A stretch of DNA of 64,000 nucleotides. Origin: Variovorax paradoxus. GTDB taxonomy: Bacteria > Pseudomonadota > Gammaproteobacteria > Burkholderiales > Burkholderiaceae_C. The DNA is taken from positions 4,526,001-4,590,000 of the forward strand of contig NZ_JAUSXG010000001.1 of the NCBI RefSeq assembly GCF_030815855.1, read 5' to 3'. The translations under genes and the position numbers were made by a program. Below, one piece after another: positions 35,740 to 45,608 of this stretch; positions within the stretch are counted from its first letter, which is position 1, and each line of letters starts with the position of its first letter. The notes under the pieces were generated by a model. The model did no database searches and had not been told where the DNA came from. It saw only the letters and a list, made by a program, of their open reading frames with translations.

Positions 35740-37985
35740 ACCAGCGCCGCGATCTCCGCGGCACTCAGCGCGCCCTGATAAACGCGGAAATCGTCGAGTC
35801 GCCCACGCAGTGCCGGATCGTTCGGATACTGCGAACGGCCGAGGAAATTCCGCGTCGTCTCGCCGAGCTCGAAGGGCGCCAGCGTCATCTGCGCGTTGCT
35901 GCCGACCTCTGCGCCGTCGACATACAGCGTGCCGAGCGTGCCCGCCAAGGTCACGGCCACATGCACCCAGCGGCCGGTCGGCAATGGCGAGGCGCCTTCG
36001 ATCACCTGCTCGTTGTAGCCGTTGACCCTGGAGATCGCGTAGCGAACGGTCCCGGCATTGCTGCGCGGCGTGAGCATCATGTAGCGGCGCGCGCCGGAGC
36101 CGAAGTCGAAGACGCGCGACCAGGTCGAAATGCTGTCCAGGTAGACCCAGCATGCGATCGTGAAGTCGGCCGCATCCTTCACCAGGCCCGCGGGCAGGTT
36201 GACGTAGTCCGCCGCGCCGCTCAAGGCGACGGCGCCTGCGTCGCGCCCGGCCGTCCATGAAGCGGCGCCCATCAGTCCGCTGGCGGCAAACCGGCCGGTC
36301 GCATCGGCGGCCGAAGTCCCCTGCGCTTCGTCGAACTTGAGCTGCATGAGCAGCTCGGCCTTGAGAGCCGCCCTGGCCGCGACCGAGGGCTCGCTTTCCC
36401 CGCCCGCATTCACGGCGACCACCACGTAGTGATACACCCCACCCGCAATCGCCGTGGTGTCCGTGAAGGTGAGCGTGTCCGTGATGCCCGAAGTCAGCAC
36501 GGTGTACGGGCCGCCCGCAGTGGCCGCGCGCTTGACCGAATAGCTCAACGCACCGGTGCTGCCCCACCACGACAACTCCACCTGCGATGCGTGCACCCGC
36601 GCGGTGAGCCCGCTCGGCCGCGCAAGCGTGGTGAGCGGATCGCGCGTGAAGGTCAGGGTTCCGAAGCCGAGCTGGTCGCCGTTGTTGCCGTCCGACTCGG
36701 GGCGCATCTGCACGGCCTGCAGCGCGGTGTAGGGCGTGGCGATGCCCAGCCGGTTGGCATAGTGGTTGTAGACGCTTTCCCAGATGCCACGCCGGTGCCC
36801 TTGCCCTCCCGCCGCCAATACGGACTGGGTGCCCTGCCTGTTGATGTTGGTGACGAACGGGACCGTGTAGAAGTCACCGGTGCCGTCGCGAAGATTGGAC
36901 TTCGCGACGTACTCGGCACCGGCCAGAAAGCGGTTGTTCTCGTAGCCGTAGATGTCGTCGCCCTGGTTCCAGGCCATTTCGCAGAACGCGCCCGCGAGGC
37001 CGATGCCCAGCGTGCAGTGCCCCTGGTCGCGGCCGCTTTCCTGCCATTGGCCCAGATAGCCGGGATGCACGTGGTAGACCGCCTGCAGGCCTGCTCCGTT
37101 TCCCGCGCCGTTCTTGTAGTAGTTCAAGGCCTCGTCGTAGATGTCCTGGCGGTCGCACAGCACGCCGATCGCCAGGATCGAGCCTATCGTGCACTGGTCC
37201 CAGTTGGCCCAGTAGTTGGTGATCTCGGAACCGTTGTGGTTCACGAGGAAGCTGTGGTTGAGCGGATAGAACACCGTCAGCATCATGTTCTGGAAGCGCG
37301 CGAAGTCGCTGGCCGCCCAGCCCGGATAGGTCCGCATGATCTCGGCCGCATTCGCGAACTGCTGGCCGTAGATGCCCGCCGCAAGGAAGCGGTCGGCGTT
37401 GCCCTCGATCGCTGTCAGCGTGGACGACCACTCGTTGAGGAACTCGACCGCCAGATCGGCATAGCGCGTGTCCTGCGAAACCTTCCAGCGCAATGCGAGC
37501 TGGTAGGCGCGCGCGACGTCGATGTAGAACTGCGCGAAGTTCTGGCCCGGGACGTCCCCCCGAATCACCGTGGCCAGCGGACGCGGCTTCGCACCGAGCT
37601 GCGCGCGGCCGTTGGATGTCAGTGCGTTCCAGCCGGCAAGCCACGGTTGCGCATTGGCTGCCACCTTGAGGCGCATGCGCTCGAAGTCGGCCTCGGTGTG
37701 CAGCAGGCCGGGGTGAACGAACTTTCGCGTTTGCGCCGGAGCGGGCGCCGGCGCGGGCACGTCTTCGGTGCCGGAAGTCGTTGCAGGCGCGGGCGCCACC
37801 AGCGAAGTCGAAGCGGTGTCTTGCGGTGCGGCGCCCAGAAGGCCGAGGTTGCCGGCCGCCCCGCCGCCCCCTCCTCCTCCACCGCCTCCACAGGCAGTCG
37901 CCCCGAGGGCAACGAGGCTCATCGCGCTCACGCAGAACATGCGGCGATCTAGAGGATTGTTGTTTTCGCTGTCTGAGGAATGCAT
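35736..37985 (-). CDS. exported alginate-lyase-like protein with fibronectin III and LamG domains
   Basis: The 749-residue protein begins with an RR-containing signal ending in a lipobox-like ATAC, followed by a run of ten Gly, so it is probably a lipoprotein. Residues about 90-450 resemble the alpha-helical alginate lyase/heparinase-like toroid (FVHPGLLHTEADFERMR, EFLNEWSSTL, NHNGSEITNYWANWD). A fibronectin type III module (about 465-545) and a LamG/concanavalin-type domain (about 550-745; FTIACWVYLDS, GRWVHVAVTLAG, LDDFRVYQGALS) follow. Likely it binds and cleaves an acidic polysaccharide at the cell surface; no substrate can be named. Its promoter region holds repeated TGTCACA motifs. Confidence 0.82.
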   Translation of the reverse strand: MHSSDSENNNPLDRRMFCVSAMSLVALGATACGGGGGGGGGGAAGNLGLLGAAPQDTASTSLVAPAPATTSGTEDVPAPAPAPAQTRKFVHPGLLHTEADFERMRLKVAANAQPWLAGWNALTSNGRAQLGAKPRPLATVIRGDVPGQNFAQFYIDVARAYQLALRWKVSQDTRYADLAVEFLNEWSSTLTAIEGNADRFLAAGIYGQQFANAAEIMRTYPGWAASDFARFQNMMLTVFYPLNHSFLVNHNGSEITNYWANWDQCTIGSILAIGVLCDRQDIYDEALNYYKNGAGNGAGLQAVYHVHPGYLGQWQESGRDQGHCTLGIGLAGAFCEMAWNQGDDIYGYENNRFLAGAEYVAKSNLRDGTGDFYTVPFVTNINRQGTQSVLAAGGQGHRRGIWESVYNHYANRLGIATPYTALQAVQMRPESDGNNGDQLGFGTLTFTRDPLTTLARPSGLTARVHASQVELSWWGSTGALSYSVKRAATAGGPYTVLTSGITDTLTFTDTTAIAGGVYHYVVVAVNAGGESEPSVAARAALKAELLMQLKFDEAQGTSAADATGRFAASGLMGAASWTAGRDAGAVALSGAADYVNLPAGLVKDAADFTIACWVYLDSISTWSRVFDFGSGARRYMMLTPRSNAGTVRYAISRVNGYNEQVIEGASPLPTGRWVHVAVTLAGTLGTLYVDGAEVGSNAQMTLAPFELGETTRNFLGRSQYPNDPALRGRLDDFRVYQGALSAAEIAALV

Positions 37986-38087
37986 GTTGTATTGAGGTTC
38001 TGTTAAACCTTGTTACAGCAACATGCATGCCAAATGCGAGGATGAACCTTTTCCTATTCGCCGCATGGCCAGAGCGCGCCAAGTTGG

Positions 38088-38166
38088 TGTCACACATGCG
38101 CGAGAAACTCCCGCACATGACAATCGGTGTCACATGCGGGCGTCCGATGCGCTCAGAAATGTCACA
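38088..38166. repeat. three copies of TGTCACA upstream of the alginate-lyase-like gene
   Basis: TGTCACA occurs at 38088-38094, 38128-38134 and 38160-38166, all on the plus strand; the first two are followed by ATGCG-type sequence. They lie 100-180 bases before the gene start at 37985 on the opposite strand. They may be binding sites of one regulator. Confidence 0.35.
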
Positions 38167-38190
38167 CCTCGCTTCGCCTCTCCGGCGTCG

Positions 38191-40335
38191 CTAGAGTTGA
38201 AGATTGACGTCGACCTTGGGCATGCCCGGCGCAGATTGCGCGACCACGACGATGCGTTCTTCGAGGCGCTGGAAATGCAGGTCCACGCTCGCACTTCCGA
38301 CCTGCAGCCGCTGCACGTGCAACTGGTCGATGTCGGCCGGCAAGCGCGGCTGGACGATCTTCACTTCGCGCCGGATGCCGTCCACCTGAAGGCCGAGGCA
38401 GGCCTGCAGCAGCATGAAGACCGATCCCGCCGCCCACGCCTGCGGCAGGCAGGCCACTGGGTAGGCAACGGGTGACTGGCCGGGCTGGCGGTCGAAGCCG
38501 CAGAACAGTTCGGGCAGTCGCATGCCGAAGTGCGAGGCCGATTCGAACAGGTTGTCGAGGATGCGCACCACGCCGTCGCGTTCGCCGTAGCGCGCGAGGC
38601 CGGCCGCACACAACGCGACGTCGTGCGGCCACACCGATCCGTTGTGATACGACATCGGGTTGAAGCGCACCGCCTCGGCGGGCAAGGTGCGAATGCCCCA
38701 GCCCGACGCAAAGGCCGGCGACAGCAATTGGCGCCCGACAGACAGCGCCCGCTCATCGCTCGGCAAGCCCGTGAACAGCAGATGCCCCGCATTGGAGGCA
38801 CGCACGCGGCAAGGCTGGTTGGCGCCGTCGATCGCCAGCGCATAGAACTTCAGATCGCCGAGCCAGAAGCGGCTTTCGACCGCTTCGCGCATGGCCGCCG
38901 CGCGCTGGCGCCAACGGCTCGCGCCGGAGTCGCCGCGCCACTCGGCCATGGCAGACATCGCGAGGAAGGCGGCGTAGACATAGCCTTGCACCTCCACGAG
39001 CGCAATCGGCCCTTCGGGTGTGCGGCCGTCGGCGTGGAAGATCGAGTCGTGGCTGTCTTTCCACCCCTGGTTGGCGAGGCCGCTGGCTTCGCCGCGCTGG
39101 TAGGCAAGCAGGCCGCCGGGGTGGCGCGCCATGTTGCGCTCCATCCACTCGCAGGCCGCGCACAGCGCGGGCCAGATGCGCTCGATGGTGACGCGGTCGG
39201 CGGTGCGCTGCGCGTAGGCCCCGGCCAGCGCCACGAACAGCGGCGTGGTGTCGACGCCGCCGTAGTACTGGCCGAAGGGCAGTTCGTCGACCGCGGCCAT
39301 TTCTCCCTTGCGGGTCTCATGCATGATTTTTCCGGGCTCGGCATCGCGGAAGCTCGACGTCTGGTGCGCCTGCCGCGCCGCAAGAAATTCGAGCACGCCT
39401 TGGGCCAGTCTCGGATCGATCCACAGCGTTTCGAAAGCCGTCACGATCGCGTCGCGGCCGAAGGGCGTGGAGAACCACGGAATGCCCGCGTAGGGATACG
39501 GACCCGTGGGCAGATCGGTCGTGAGCAGCGCCAGGTCGGCGCGGGAACGATCGAGCCAGGCCTGGAACAACCGCCCCGAAGCCTGCAGGCGCGAACCGCG
39601 CCGCTGGCGTGCGCGCATGCGCCATCGCGCGAGCAGCCCGGCTTCGCGAAAGCGCGCGGCGTTGGGCAACGCGGACTCCGTGCCCACTTCAACGTAGAGC
39701 GTCCACTCGCCGTGCGCCGCGAGCGGCACCGTGAATTCGGCGGTGCCTGCGTCGAGGCGCTGCGGCGCTTGCGAAAAGTCGATGCAGGCGAGCCGCGTGA
39801 CCGTGTCCAGCCCCTGGTAGCGCAGCACCACGCCCTGTGGGCCGACCTCCGGCGCGCCGATCTCGCCGCGCCGCGCACGCTGCTGGCCGCGCACCTCGAA
39901 CATGTCGCGAAAGTCGGCGCCGAACTGCAGCGTGAGCGGCGCCTGCGCCGGCTGGTCGCTGTAGTTGACCAGCCGGATGCGTTCGAACAGCCGCGCGCTC
40001 CAGAGGAAGCGCTTGCGCTCCAGGTGGATCACGCCCTGCGGCATCGACGTCGAGCCGAGCACCGGCAGCGGGCGGTTGGTGAGATTCGCGGTGAAGAAGA
40101 CGTTGTCCTGGCTGACCCCGCTGGACAGCAGCGACGGCCGGCCGCCGTCGAGCCGCAGCACGAACGTCGACAGCATGCGCGTGTCGTCGTGAAAGAGTCC
40201 GTCCACACCGCCGCCCACGTCACCATGGCCATCCATCACGAAGTAGGTGTCGCCTTCCTTGAGCACGAACGCGTGCTGCACTGCGCGTTCGGACGCCGGT
40301 TCGGACTGTTCGGTAGCGGGCACTTCAACGCTCAT
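38191..40335 (-). CDS. amylo-alpha-1,6-glucosidase-type glycogen debranching enzyme
   Basis: The 714-residue cytoplasmic protein has an N-terminal beta-sandwich domain (FVLKEGDTYFVMDGHGDV, GLFHDDTRMLS, up to about 220) and a C-terminal alpha/alpha toroid (from about 255) with IPWFSTPFGRDAIVTA, NQGWKDSHDSIFHADG and MSYHNGSVWPHDVA. Acidic catalytic residues sit in FGRDA and GWKDSHD. The family removes alpha-1,6 branches or acts on related glucans. It follows the glycosyltransferase gene by three bases, so the two are translated together, as in stress-linked carbohydrate clusters of Rhizobiales and Burkholderiales. Confidence 0.9.
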   Translation of the reverse strand: MSVEVPATEQSEPASERAVQHAFVLKEGDTYFVMDGHGDVGGGVDGLFHDDTRMLSTFVLRLDGGRPSLLSSGVSQDNVFFTANLTNRPLPVLGSTSMPQGVIHLERKRFLWSARLFERIRLVNYSDQPAQAPLTLQFGADFRDMFEVRGQQRARRGEIGAPEVGPQGVVLRYQGLDTVTRLACIDFSQAPQRLDAGTAEFTVPLAAHGEWTLYVEVGTESALPNAARFREAGLLARWRMRARQRRGSRLQASGRLFQAWLDRSRADLALLTTDLPTGPYPYAGIPWFSTPFGRDAIVTAFETLWIDPRLAQGVLEFLAARQAHQTSSFRDAEPGKIMHETRKGEMAAVDELPFGQYYGGVDTTPLFVALAGAYAQRTADRVTIERIWPALCAACEWMERNMARHPGGLLAYQRGEASGLANQGWKDSHDSIFHADGRTPEGPIALVEVQGYVYAAFLAMSAMAEWRGDSGASRWRQRAAAMREAVESRFWLGDLKFYALAIDGANQPCRVRASNAGHLLFTGLPSDERALSVGRQLLSPAFASGWGIRTLPAEAVRFNPMSYHNGSVWPHDVALCAAGLARYGERDGVVRILDNLFESASHFGMRLPELFCGFDRQPGQSPVAYPVACLPQAWAAGSVFMLLQACLGLQVDGIRREVKIVQPRLPADIDQLHVQRLQVGSASVDLHFQRLEERIVVVAQSAPGMPKVDVNLQL

Positions 40336-40338
40336 CGC

Positions 40339-41409
40339 TCAGGCCGCCTCCCGGTAAAGACGGTCCTGCGGCGGAAGCACGCCGCCGCCCGTCAGGCGCC
40401 GGTATTGCTCCACATAGGCGCTCGCCATCGCATGCGCCGAGAACCGCCTTTCGAACGCCTGGCGCACGCGGCGCCGGTCGAGCCGGCCGATGGCGTGCAC
40501 CGCCTCGACGGCTTGCGACTCGTCCTCGACGATCAGCCCGCTCACGCCGTGCTCGATCACTTCGGGCACCGAGCCGCAGCGCCATCCGACCACCGGCGTG
40601 CCGCAGGCCATGGCCTCGATCATCACGAGGCCGAAGGGCTCCGGCCAGTCGATGGGAAAGAGCAGCGCCCGCGCGCCGCCGAGAAATTTCGCCTTGTCGG
40701 CGTCGCCGATTTCTCCGATGAACTCGATCAGCGGGTCGTCGAGCAGCGGCTTTATCTTTTGCGCAAAGTAGCTCGCATCGGCCGCGTCGACCTTGGCCGC
40801 GATCTTGAGCGGCAGCCCTGCCCTCTTGGCGATCTCGATCGCGCGGTCGGGCCGCTTCTCGGGCGAGATGCGCCCCAGGAAAGCCAGGTACCCGTCGGGA
40901 TCCGGCTGGAAGGTGTAGGGCGTTTCGTCCAGCCCGTGGGGAATGGTGGCGAACCAGTTGGCAAACGGCAGCGGCTTGCGCTGGTGGCGCGAGATGGAAA
41001 CCAGCGGGTAACGGTTCCAGCGCATGTAGGCGCCCGGCAGGTCCGCGATGTCGAGGCGGCCATGCAGCGTCGTGAGCGTGCGGCCCGCGATGTCCTCGAA
41101 GAACGGAAAGTGCAGCAGATCGACATGGAAGTGCAGCACGTCGAACTGGTGCGCCTGTCGTCGCACATCGTGAAGCATGCTCAGGTGGCTGGCGAGGTCG
41201 GACTTCAGCGGCGCGGGGTCCAGGCGCAGGGCCTGCGCGCGCATCGGTGCCAGCCGGGCCCGGGTCTGCGTGTCCGCGGAAGCGAACAGCGTGACCTCAT
41301 GGCCTTGGTCGACCAGCGCGTTGGCCAGGTGGGCGACCACCCGTTCGGTGCCGCCGTAAAGCCGCGGAGGAACGGCTTCGTAAAGGGGGGCGATCTGCGC
41401 GATCTTCAT
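40339..41409 (-). CDS. glycosyltransferase family 4 protein
   Basis: The 356-residue protein has a GT-B fold. It starts with MKIAQIAPLYEAVPPRLYGGTERVV, the nucleotide-sugar-linked N-terminal glycine loop typical of GT4. The C-terminal domain contains LGRISPEKRPD, FPIDWPEPFGLVMIEAMACGTPVV (the EX7E signature) and GSVPEVIEHGVSG. Donor and acceptor are not known; pairing with a debranching enzyme points to an alpha-glucan or a compatible glycoside. The ATG at 41409 has GAGGAGA about a dozen bases upstream. It is divergent from the small gene before groES across 198 bases holding a GCGCTC/GAGCGC palindrome (41522-41535). Confidence 0.92.
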   Translation of the reverse strand: MKIAQIAPLYEAVPPRLYGGTERVVAHLANALVDQGHEVTLFASADTQTRARLAPMRAQALRLDPAPLKSDLASHLSMLHDVRRQAHQFDVLHFHVDLLHFPFFEDIAGRTLTTLHGRLDIADLPGAYMRWNRYPLVSISRHQRKPLPFANWFATIPHGLDETPYTFQPDPDGYLAFLGRISPEKRPDRAIEIAKRAGLPLKIAAKVDAADASYFAQKIKPLLDDPLIEFIGEIGDADKAKFLGGARALLFPIDWPEPFGLVMIEAMACGTPVVGWRCGSVPEVIEHGVSGLIVEDESQAVEAVHAIGRLDRRRVRQAFERRFSAHAMASAYVEQYRRLTGGGVLPPQDRLYREAA

Positions 41410-41607
41410 CGTCAAGACAGTCTCCTCGGAAGGAAATGAATGAACAAGGAACGAGGGCGAAGAAACGGAGGCGCGTGGCTTCCGGGCGGACATTTTGGCG
41501 CGCCTGTTTTTTATTTCAAGAGCGCTCGAGAGCGCGGCGCGGCGGCAGCCGCTTGCAGCCGACGCGGGCTTGCTTTAGATTTTTCCCGGTGCAGTGGAGG
41601 TCTACCG

Positions 41608-42264
41608 ATGAACATTCTCGAAACCGTTGCCGACCAGTCCGACGCGATGCGGCTGCCGCTCTATGCGGTCACCGTGACGGCCGTGGCGAGTGAAGAAGCG
41701 CCGGCGCTGCTGTCGTTGCATTGGCACGGCTTCTTCCGCCAGACGCCCTTGCGGCTGCCCGGACTCGAGTTGCCGGCGCGGCCCATGCCGCAATCGATGG
41801 CCCAGTTCGACATGCCCCAGGGTGCGCTCGACGCATTCGACGAACTCGAGCGTTCGCTGCTCGAAGCCGCCTGGCAGCTCGGCGCCTGGGACGTCGAACG
41901 GCTGGAGCGGCCCGCATGGTGGCGGCTCGGCGCGCCGGCCACCGAGGTGAGCGACGGCCGCCGCGCCTTCGGCTACTACGAAGACGACGAAACAGACGGC
42001 GGCCAGGTCATGGCCGACGCGCCGGACCGCGAGGATCTGATGCGGCTCGCGGCGCACCGCGGCTATCTGCGCTGGCTGTTCCGGCCGCGCAAGCGCGGCA
42101 TCTGGGCCGAGGTGGAAGATGACGCGGACGACACGCTCGACCGCACCGGCGGGCGCCCCCTGCCCTGCCCCGTGATGCCGCAGCCCCGGCACGCCGATGA
42201 TTCGGCGCGCCGCACCGTGTACCGGCTGGGCCGTGCCGATCGCATCCTGCTCGATGGCGCCTGA
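41608..42264 (+). CDS. uncharacterised protein upstream of groES
   Basis: The 218-residue soluble protein contains LPLYAVTVTAVASEEAPALLSLHWHGFFRQTPLRLPGL, a Trp-rich RPAWWRLG and an acidic YYEDDETDGG stretch. No family or motif is recognised, and no signal or membrane helix is seen. The ATG at 41608 has GTGGAGG eight bases upstream, so expression is likely. It lies 170 bases before groES in the same direction, but a sigma-32-type promoter in the gap means groESL also has its own start. A role in stress response is only suggested by position. Confidence 0.65.
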   Translation: MNILETVADQSDAMRLPLYAVTVTAVASEEAPALLSLHWHGFFRQTPLRLPGLELPARPMPQSMAQFDMPQGALDAFDELERSLLEAAWQLGAWDVERLERPAWWRLGAPATEVSDGRRAFGYYEDDETDGGQVMADAPDREDLMRLAAHRGYLRWLFRPRKRGIWAEVEDDADDTLDRTGGRPLPCPVMPQPRHADDSARRTVYRLGRADRILLDGA

Positions 42265-42298
42265 AAAAGATCGTCACAAAAAATCCGCGCCGCGGCCT

Positions 42299-42324
42299 CT
42301 TGAAGCGTCGGCGGCGCGCCCATA
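42299..42324 (+). promoter_or_regulatory. sigma-32-type heat-shock promoter of groES-groEL
   Basis: CTTGAA (42299-42304) and CCCATA (42319-42324) are separated by 14 bases, matching the RpoH consensus (CTTGAA, 13-15 bases, CCCCAT). It lies about 110 bases before groES. No CIRCE inverted repeat was found, so control by HrcA is not indicated. Confidence 0.7.
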
Positions 42325-42371
42325 GCTCCCGCGCGCCGGCGTTTTCATGCCGGAGGAACGTGAACCGACGT

Positions 42372-42392
42372 TGCGCCGGCCGCGCCGGCGCA
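42372..42392 (+). promoter_or_regulatory. stable hairpin in the groES 5' untranslated region
   Basis: TGCGCCGG (42372-42379) pairs with CCGGCGCA (42385-42392) across five bases, giving an eight-pair GC-rich stem 42 bases before the groES ATG. The ribosome binding site AGGAGA at 42423 lies outside it. It may stabilise the mRNA or be part of a thermosensing leader. Confidence 0.45.
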
Positions 42393-42434
42393 GGTTCGCT
42401 TTTTTGATGAACTGCATCGCTTAGGAGATTGAAC

Positions 42435-44418
<1,984 letters not shown>

Positions 44419-44449
44419 TGAGTCCGTTGCGCGCTGTGTGAAGCGCAAG

Positions 44450-44480
44450 GCGGCGCCTCGCAAGGGCGCCGCTTTTTTTT
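44450..44480 (+). terminator. rho-independent terminator of groESL
   Basis: GCGGCGCC (44450-44457) pairs with GGCGCCGC (44465-44472) across a seven-base loop and is followed directly by eight T (44473-44480). It lies 31 bases after the groEL stop. Confidence 0.9.
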
Positions 44481-44541
44481 GTTCAGCGCCGCGCACCGCA
44501 TGCACAGAGCAGCATCGGCTGATTTGGCTCAGACTACGCAG

Positions 44542-45489
44542 ATGCAACCGACGGTGCAGCCGCCAGCACAACGAAAGCGTCCGCGCGCGCTATGGCCGTG
44601 CGCCGTGCCGCTGTTGCTGCCGGCATCCTTCGCCGGCGCGCACGCGCCGCAAGCGGCACAATCCACGCCCGCCATCGGGTGGAGCTTCGAGCCGTGGGTA
44701 CTGGCCTGCCTCGGCGCCAGCCTTCTGCTGTATGTGGCCGGCCTGCTGCGCCTGTGGCGCAAGGCCGGCACCGGCCATGGGGTCGGCAAGGCGCCGGCTG
44801 CTTCCTTCGGCGCCGGCTGGCTCGCGCTGGTGCTGGCGCTCGTGTCGCCGCTCGATGCGCTCGGCGGCTTCCTTTTTTCCGCCCACATGGTTCAGCACGA
44901 GGTGCTCATGATTCTGGCCGCGCCGCTGCTGGTGATGGGCCGGCCGCTGGCCGTCTGGACCTGGGCGCTGCCCGCCGCATGGCGCGCACGAACCGGTCGC
45001 CTGGTGCGGCTGCCGGCAGTGGCCGGAACCTGGAACGTACTGACCTACGCGCCGGTTGCCTGGGCCCTGCACGGCATCGCGCTCTGGGCCTGGCACTTGC
45101 CGCCATTGTTCGAAGCCGCGCTGCGCAGTCCGGGCGTCCACACCTTGCAGCACGCGAGCTTCCTTCTCACGGCACTGCTGTTCTGGTGGCCGCCGCTCGG
45201 CGGAGCCTCGCGCGCGGGGCACGGCGGTTCGATGCTGTATCTCTTCACGACCATGGTGCACACCGGCGCCCTCGGCGCACTGCTGACGTTCTCGACCGTC
45301 CCGTGGTACCCCGCCTATGGAGCGAGCACGCCCGCGCTCGGCTTCGACCTGCTCGAAGACCAGCGGCTCGGCGGGCTGATCATGTGGGTACCCGCCGGGC
45401 TCGCCTATCTGGCGGTCGCGCTCGCGGCAGCCGCGCGGCTGCTGCAGGGCGAACCCGCGCGCACGTCCGGCGCCATGCCACGGCCCTAG
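44542..45489 (+). CDS. ctaG: CtaG-family (caa3_CtaG) cytochrome c oxidase assembly protein
   Basis: The 315-residue integral membrane protein has about seven helices and the caa3_CtaG features: WSFEPWVLACLGASLLLYVAGL, SAHMVQHEVLMILAAPLLVMG, ALWAWHLPPLFEAAL, LQHASFLLTALLFWWP and a Thr/Met/His cluster (FTTMVHTGALG). Members are needed to build caa3 oxidases, probably by delivering copper. It lies just before an operon that ends in caa3 genes, which supports this role. The ATG at 44542 is the most likely of several (44500 is another). A hairpin follows its stop. Confidence 0.88.
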   Translation: MQPTVQPPAQRKRPRALWPCAVPLLLPASFAGAHAPQAAQSTPAIGWSFEPWVLACLGASLLLYVAGLLRLWRKAGTGHGVGKAPAASFGAGWLALVLALVSPLDALGGFLFSAHMVQHEVLMILAAPLLVMGRPLAVWTWALPAAWRARTGRLVRLPAVAGTWNVLTYAPVAWALHGIALWAWHLPPLFEAALRSPGVHTLQHASFLLTALLFWWPPLGGASRAGHGGSMLYLFTTMVHTGALGALLTFSTVPWYPAYGASTPALGFDLLEDQRLGGLIMWVPAGLAYLAVALAAAARLLQGEPARTSGAMPRP

Positions 45490-45490
45490 G

Positions 45491-45510
45491 GCGGCCACGA
45501 GCGTGGCCGC
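45491..45510 (+). terminator. hairpin after ctaG
   Basis: GCGGCCAC (45491-45498) pairs perfectly with GTGGCCGC (45503-45510) across GAGC, two bases after the ctaG stop. There is no T tract, so termination may be partial. Confidence 0.5.
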
Positions 45511-45522
45511 TCATCAGTAGCT

Positions 45523-45558
45523 GCCGATAGCCTGTCGGCCTGCCGCCCTACAGGCGGC
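45523..45558 (+). promoter_or_regulatory. paired hairpins in the leader of the xox-cox operon
   Basis: GCCGA/TCGGC (45523-45527 with 45535-45539) and GCCGCC/GGCGGC (45542-45547 with 45553-45558) follow each other 50-90 bases before the xoxF start. With the hairpin at 45491-45510 they give three stem-loops in 70 bases. A regulatory leader or attenuator is possible; no known riboswitch was recognised. Confidence 0.35.
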
Positions 45559-45608
45559 GGGCGTTGCCTTGCTATGTTGCTGATGCCCCCATGTCGGACC
45601 GACAGTCG

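Noticed and set aside
42265..42434. A CIRCE element before groES
   Set aside because: The 9-bp inverted repeat TTAGCACTC/GAGTGCTAA is absent; the hairpin found is GC-rich and unrelated.
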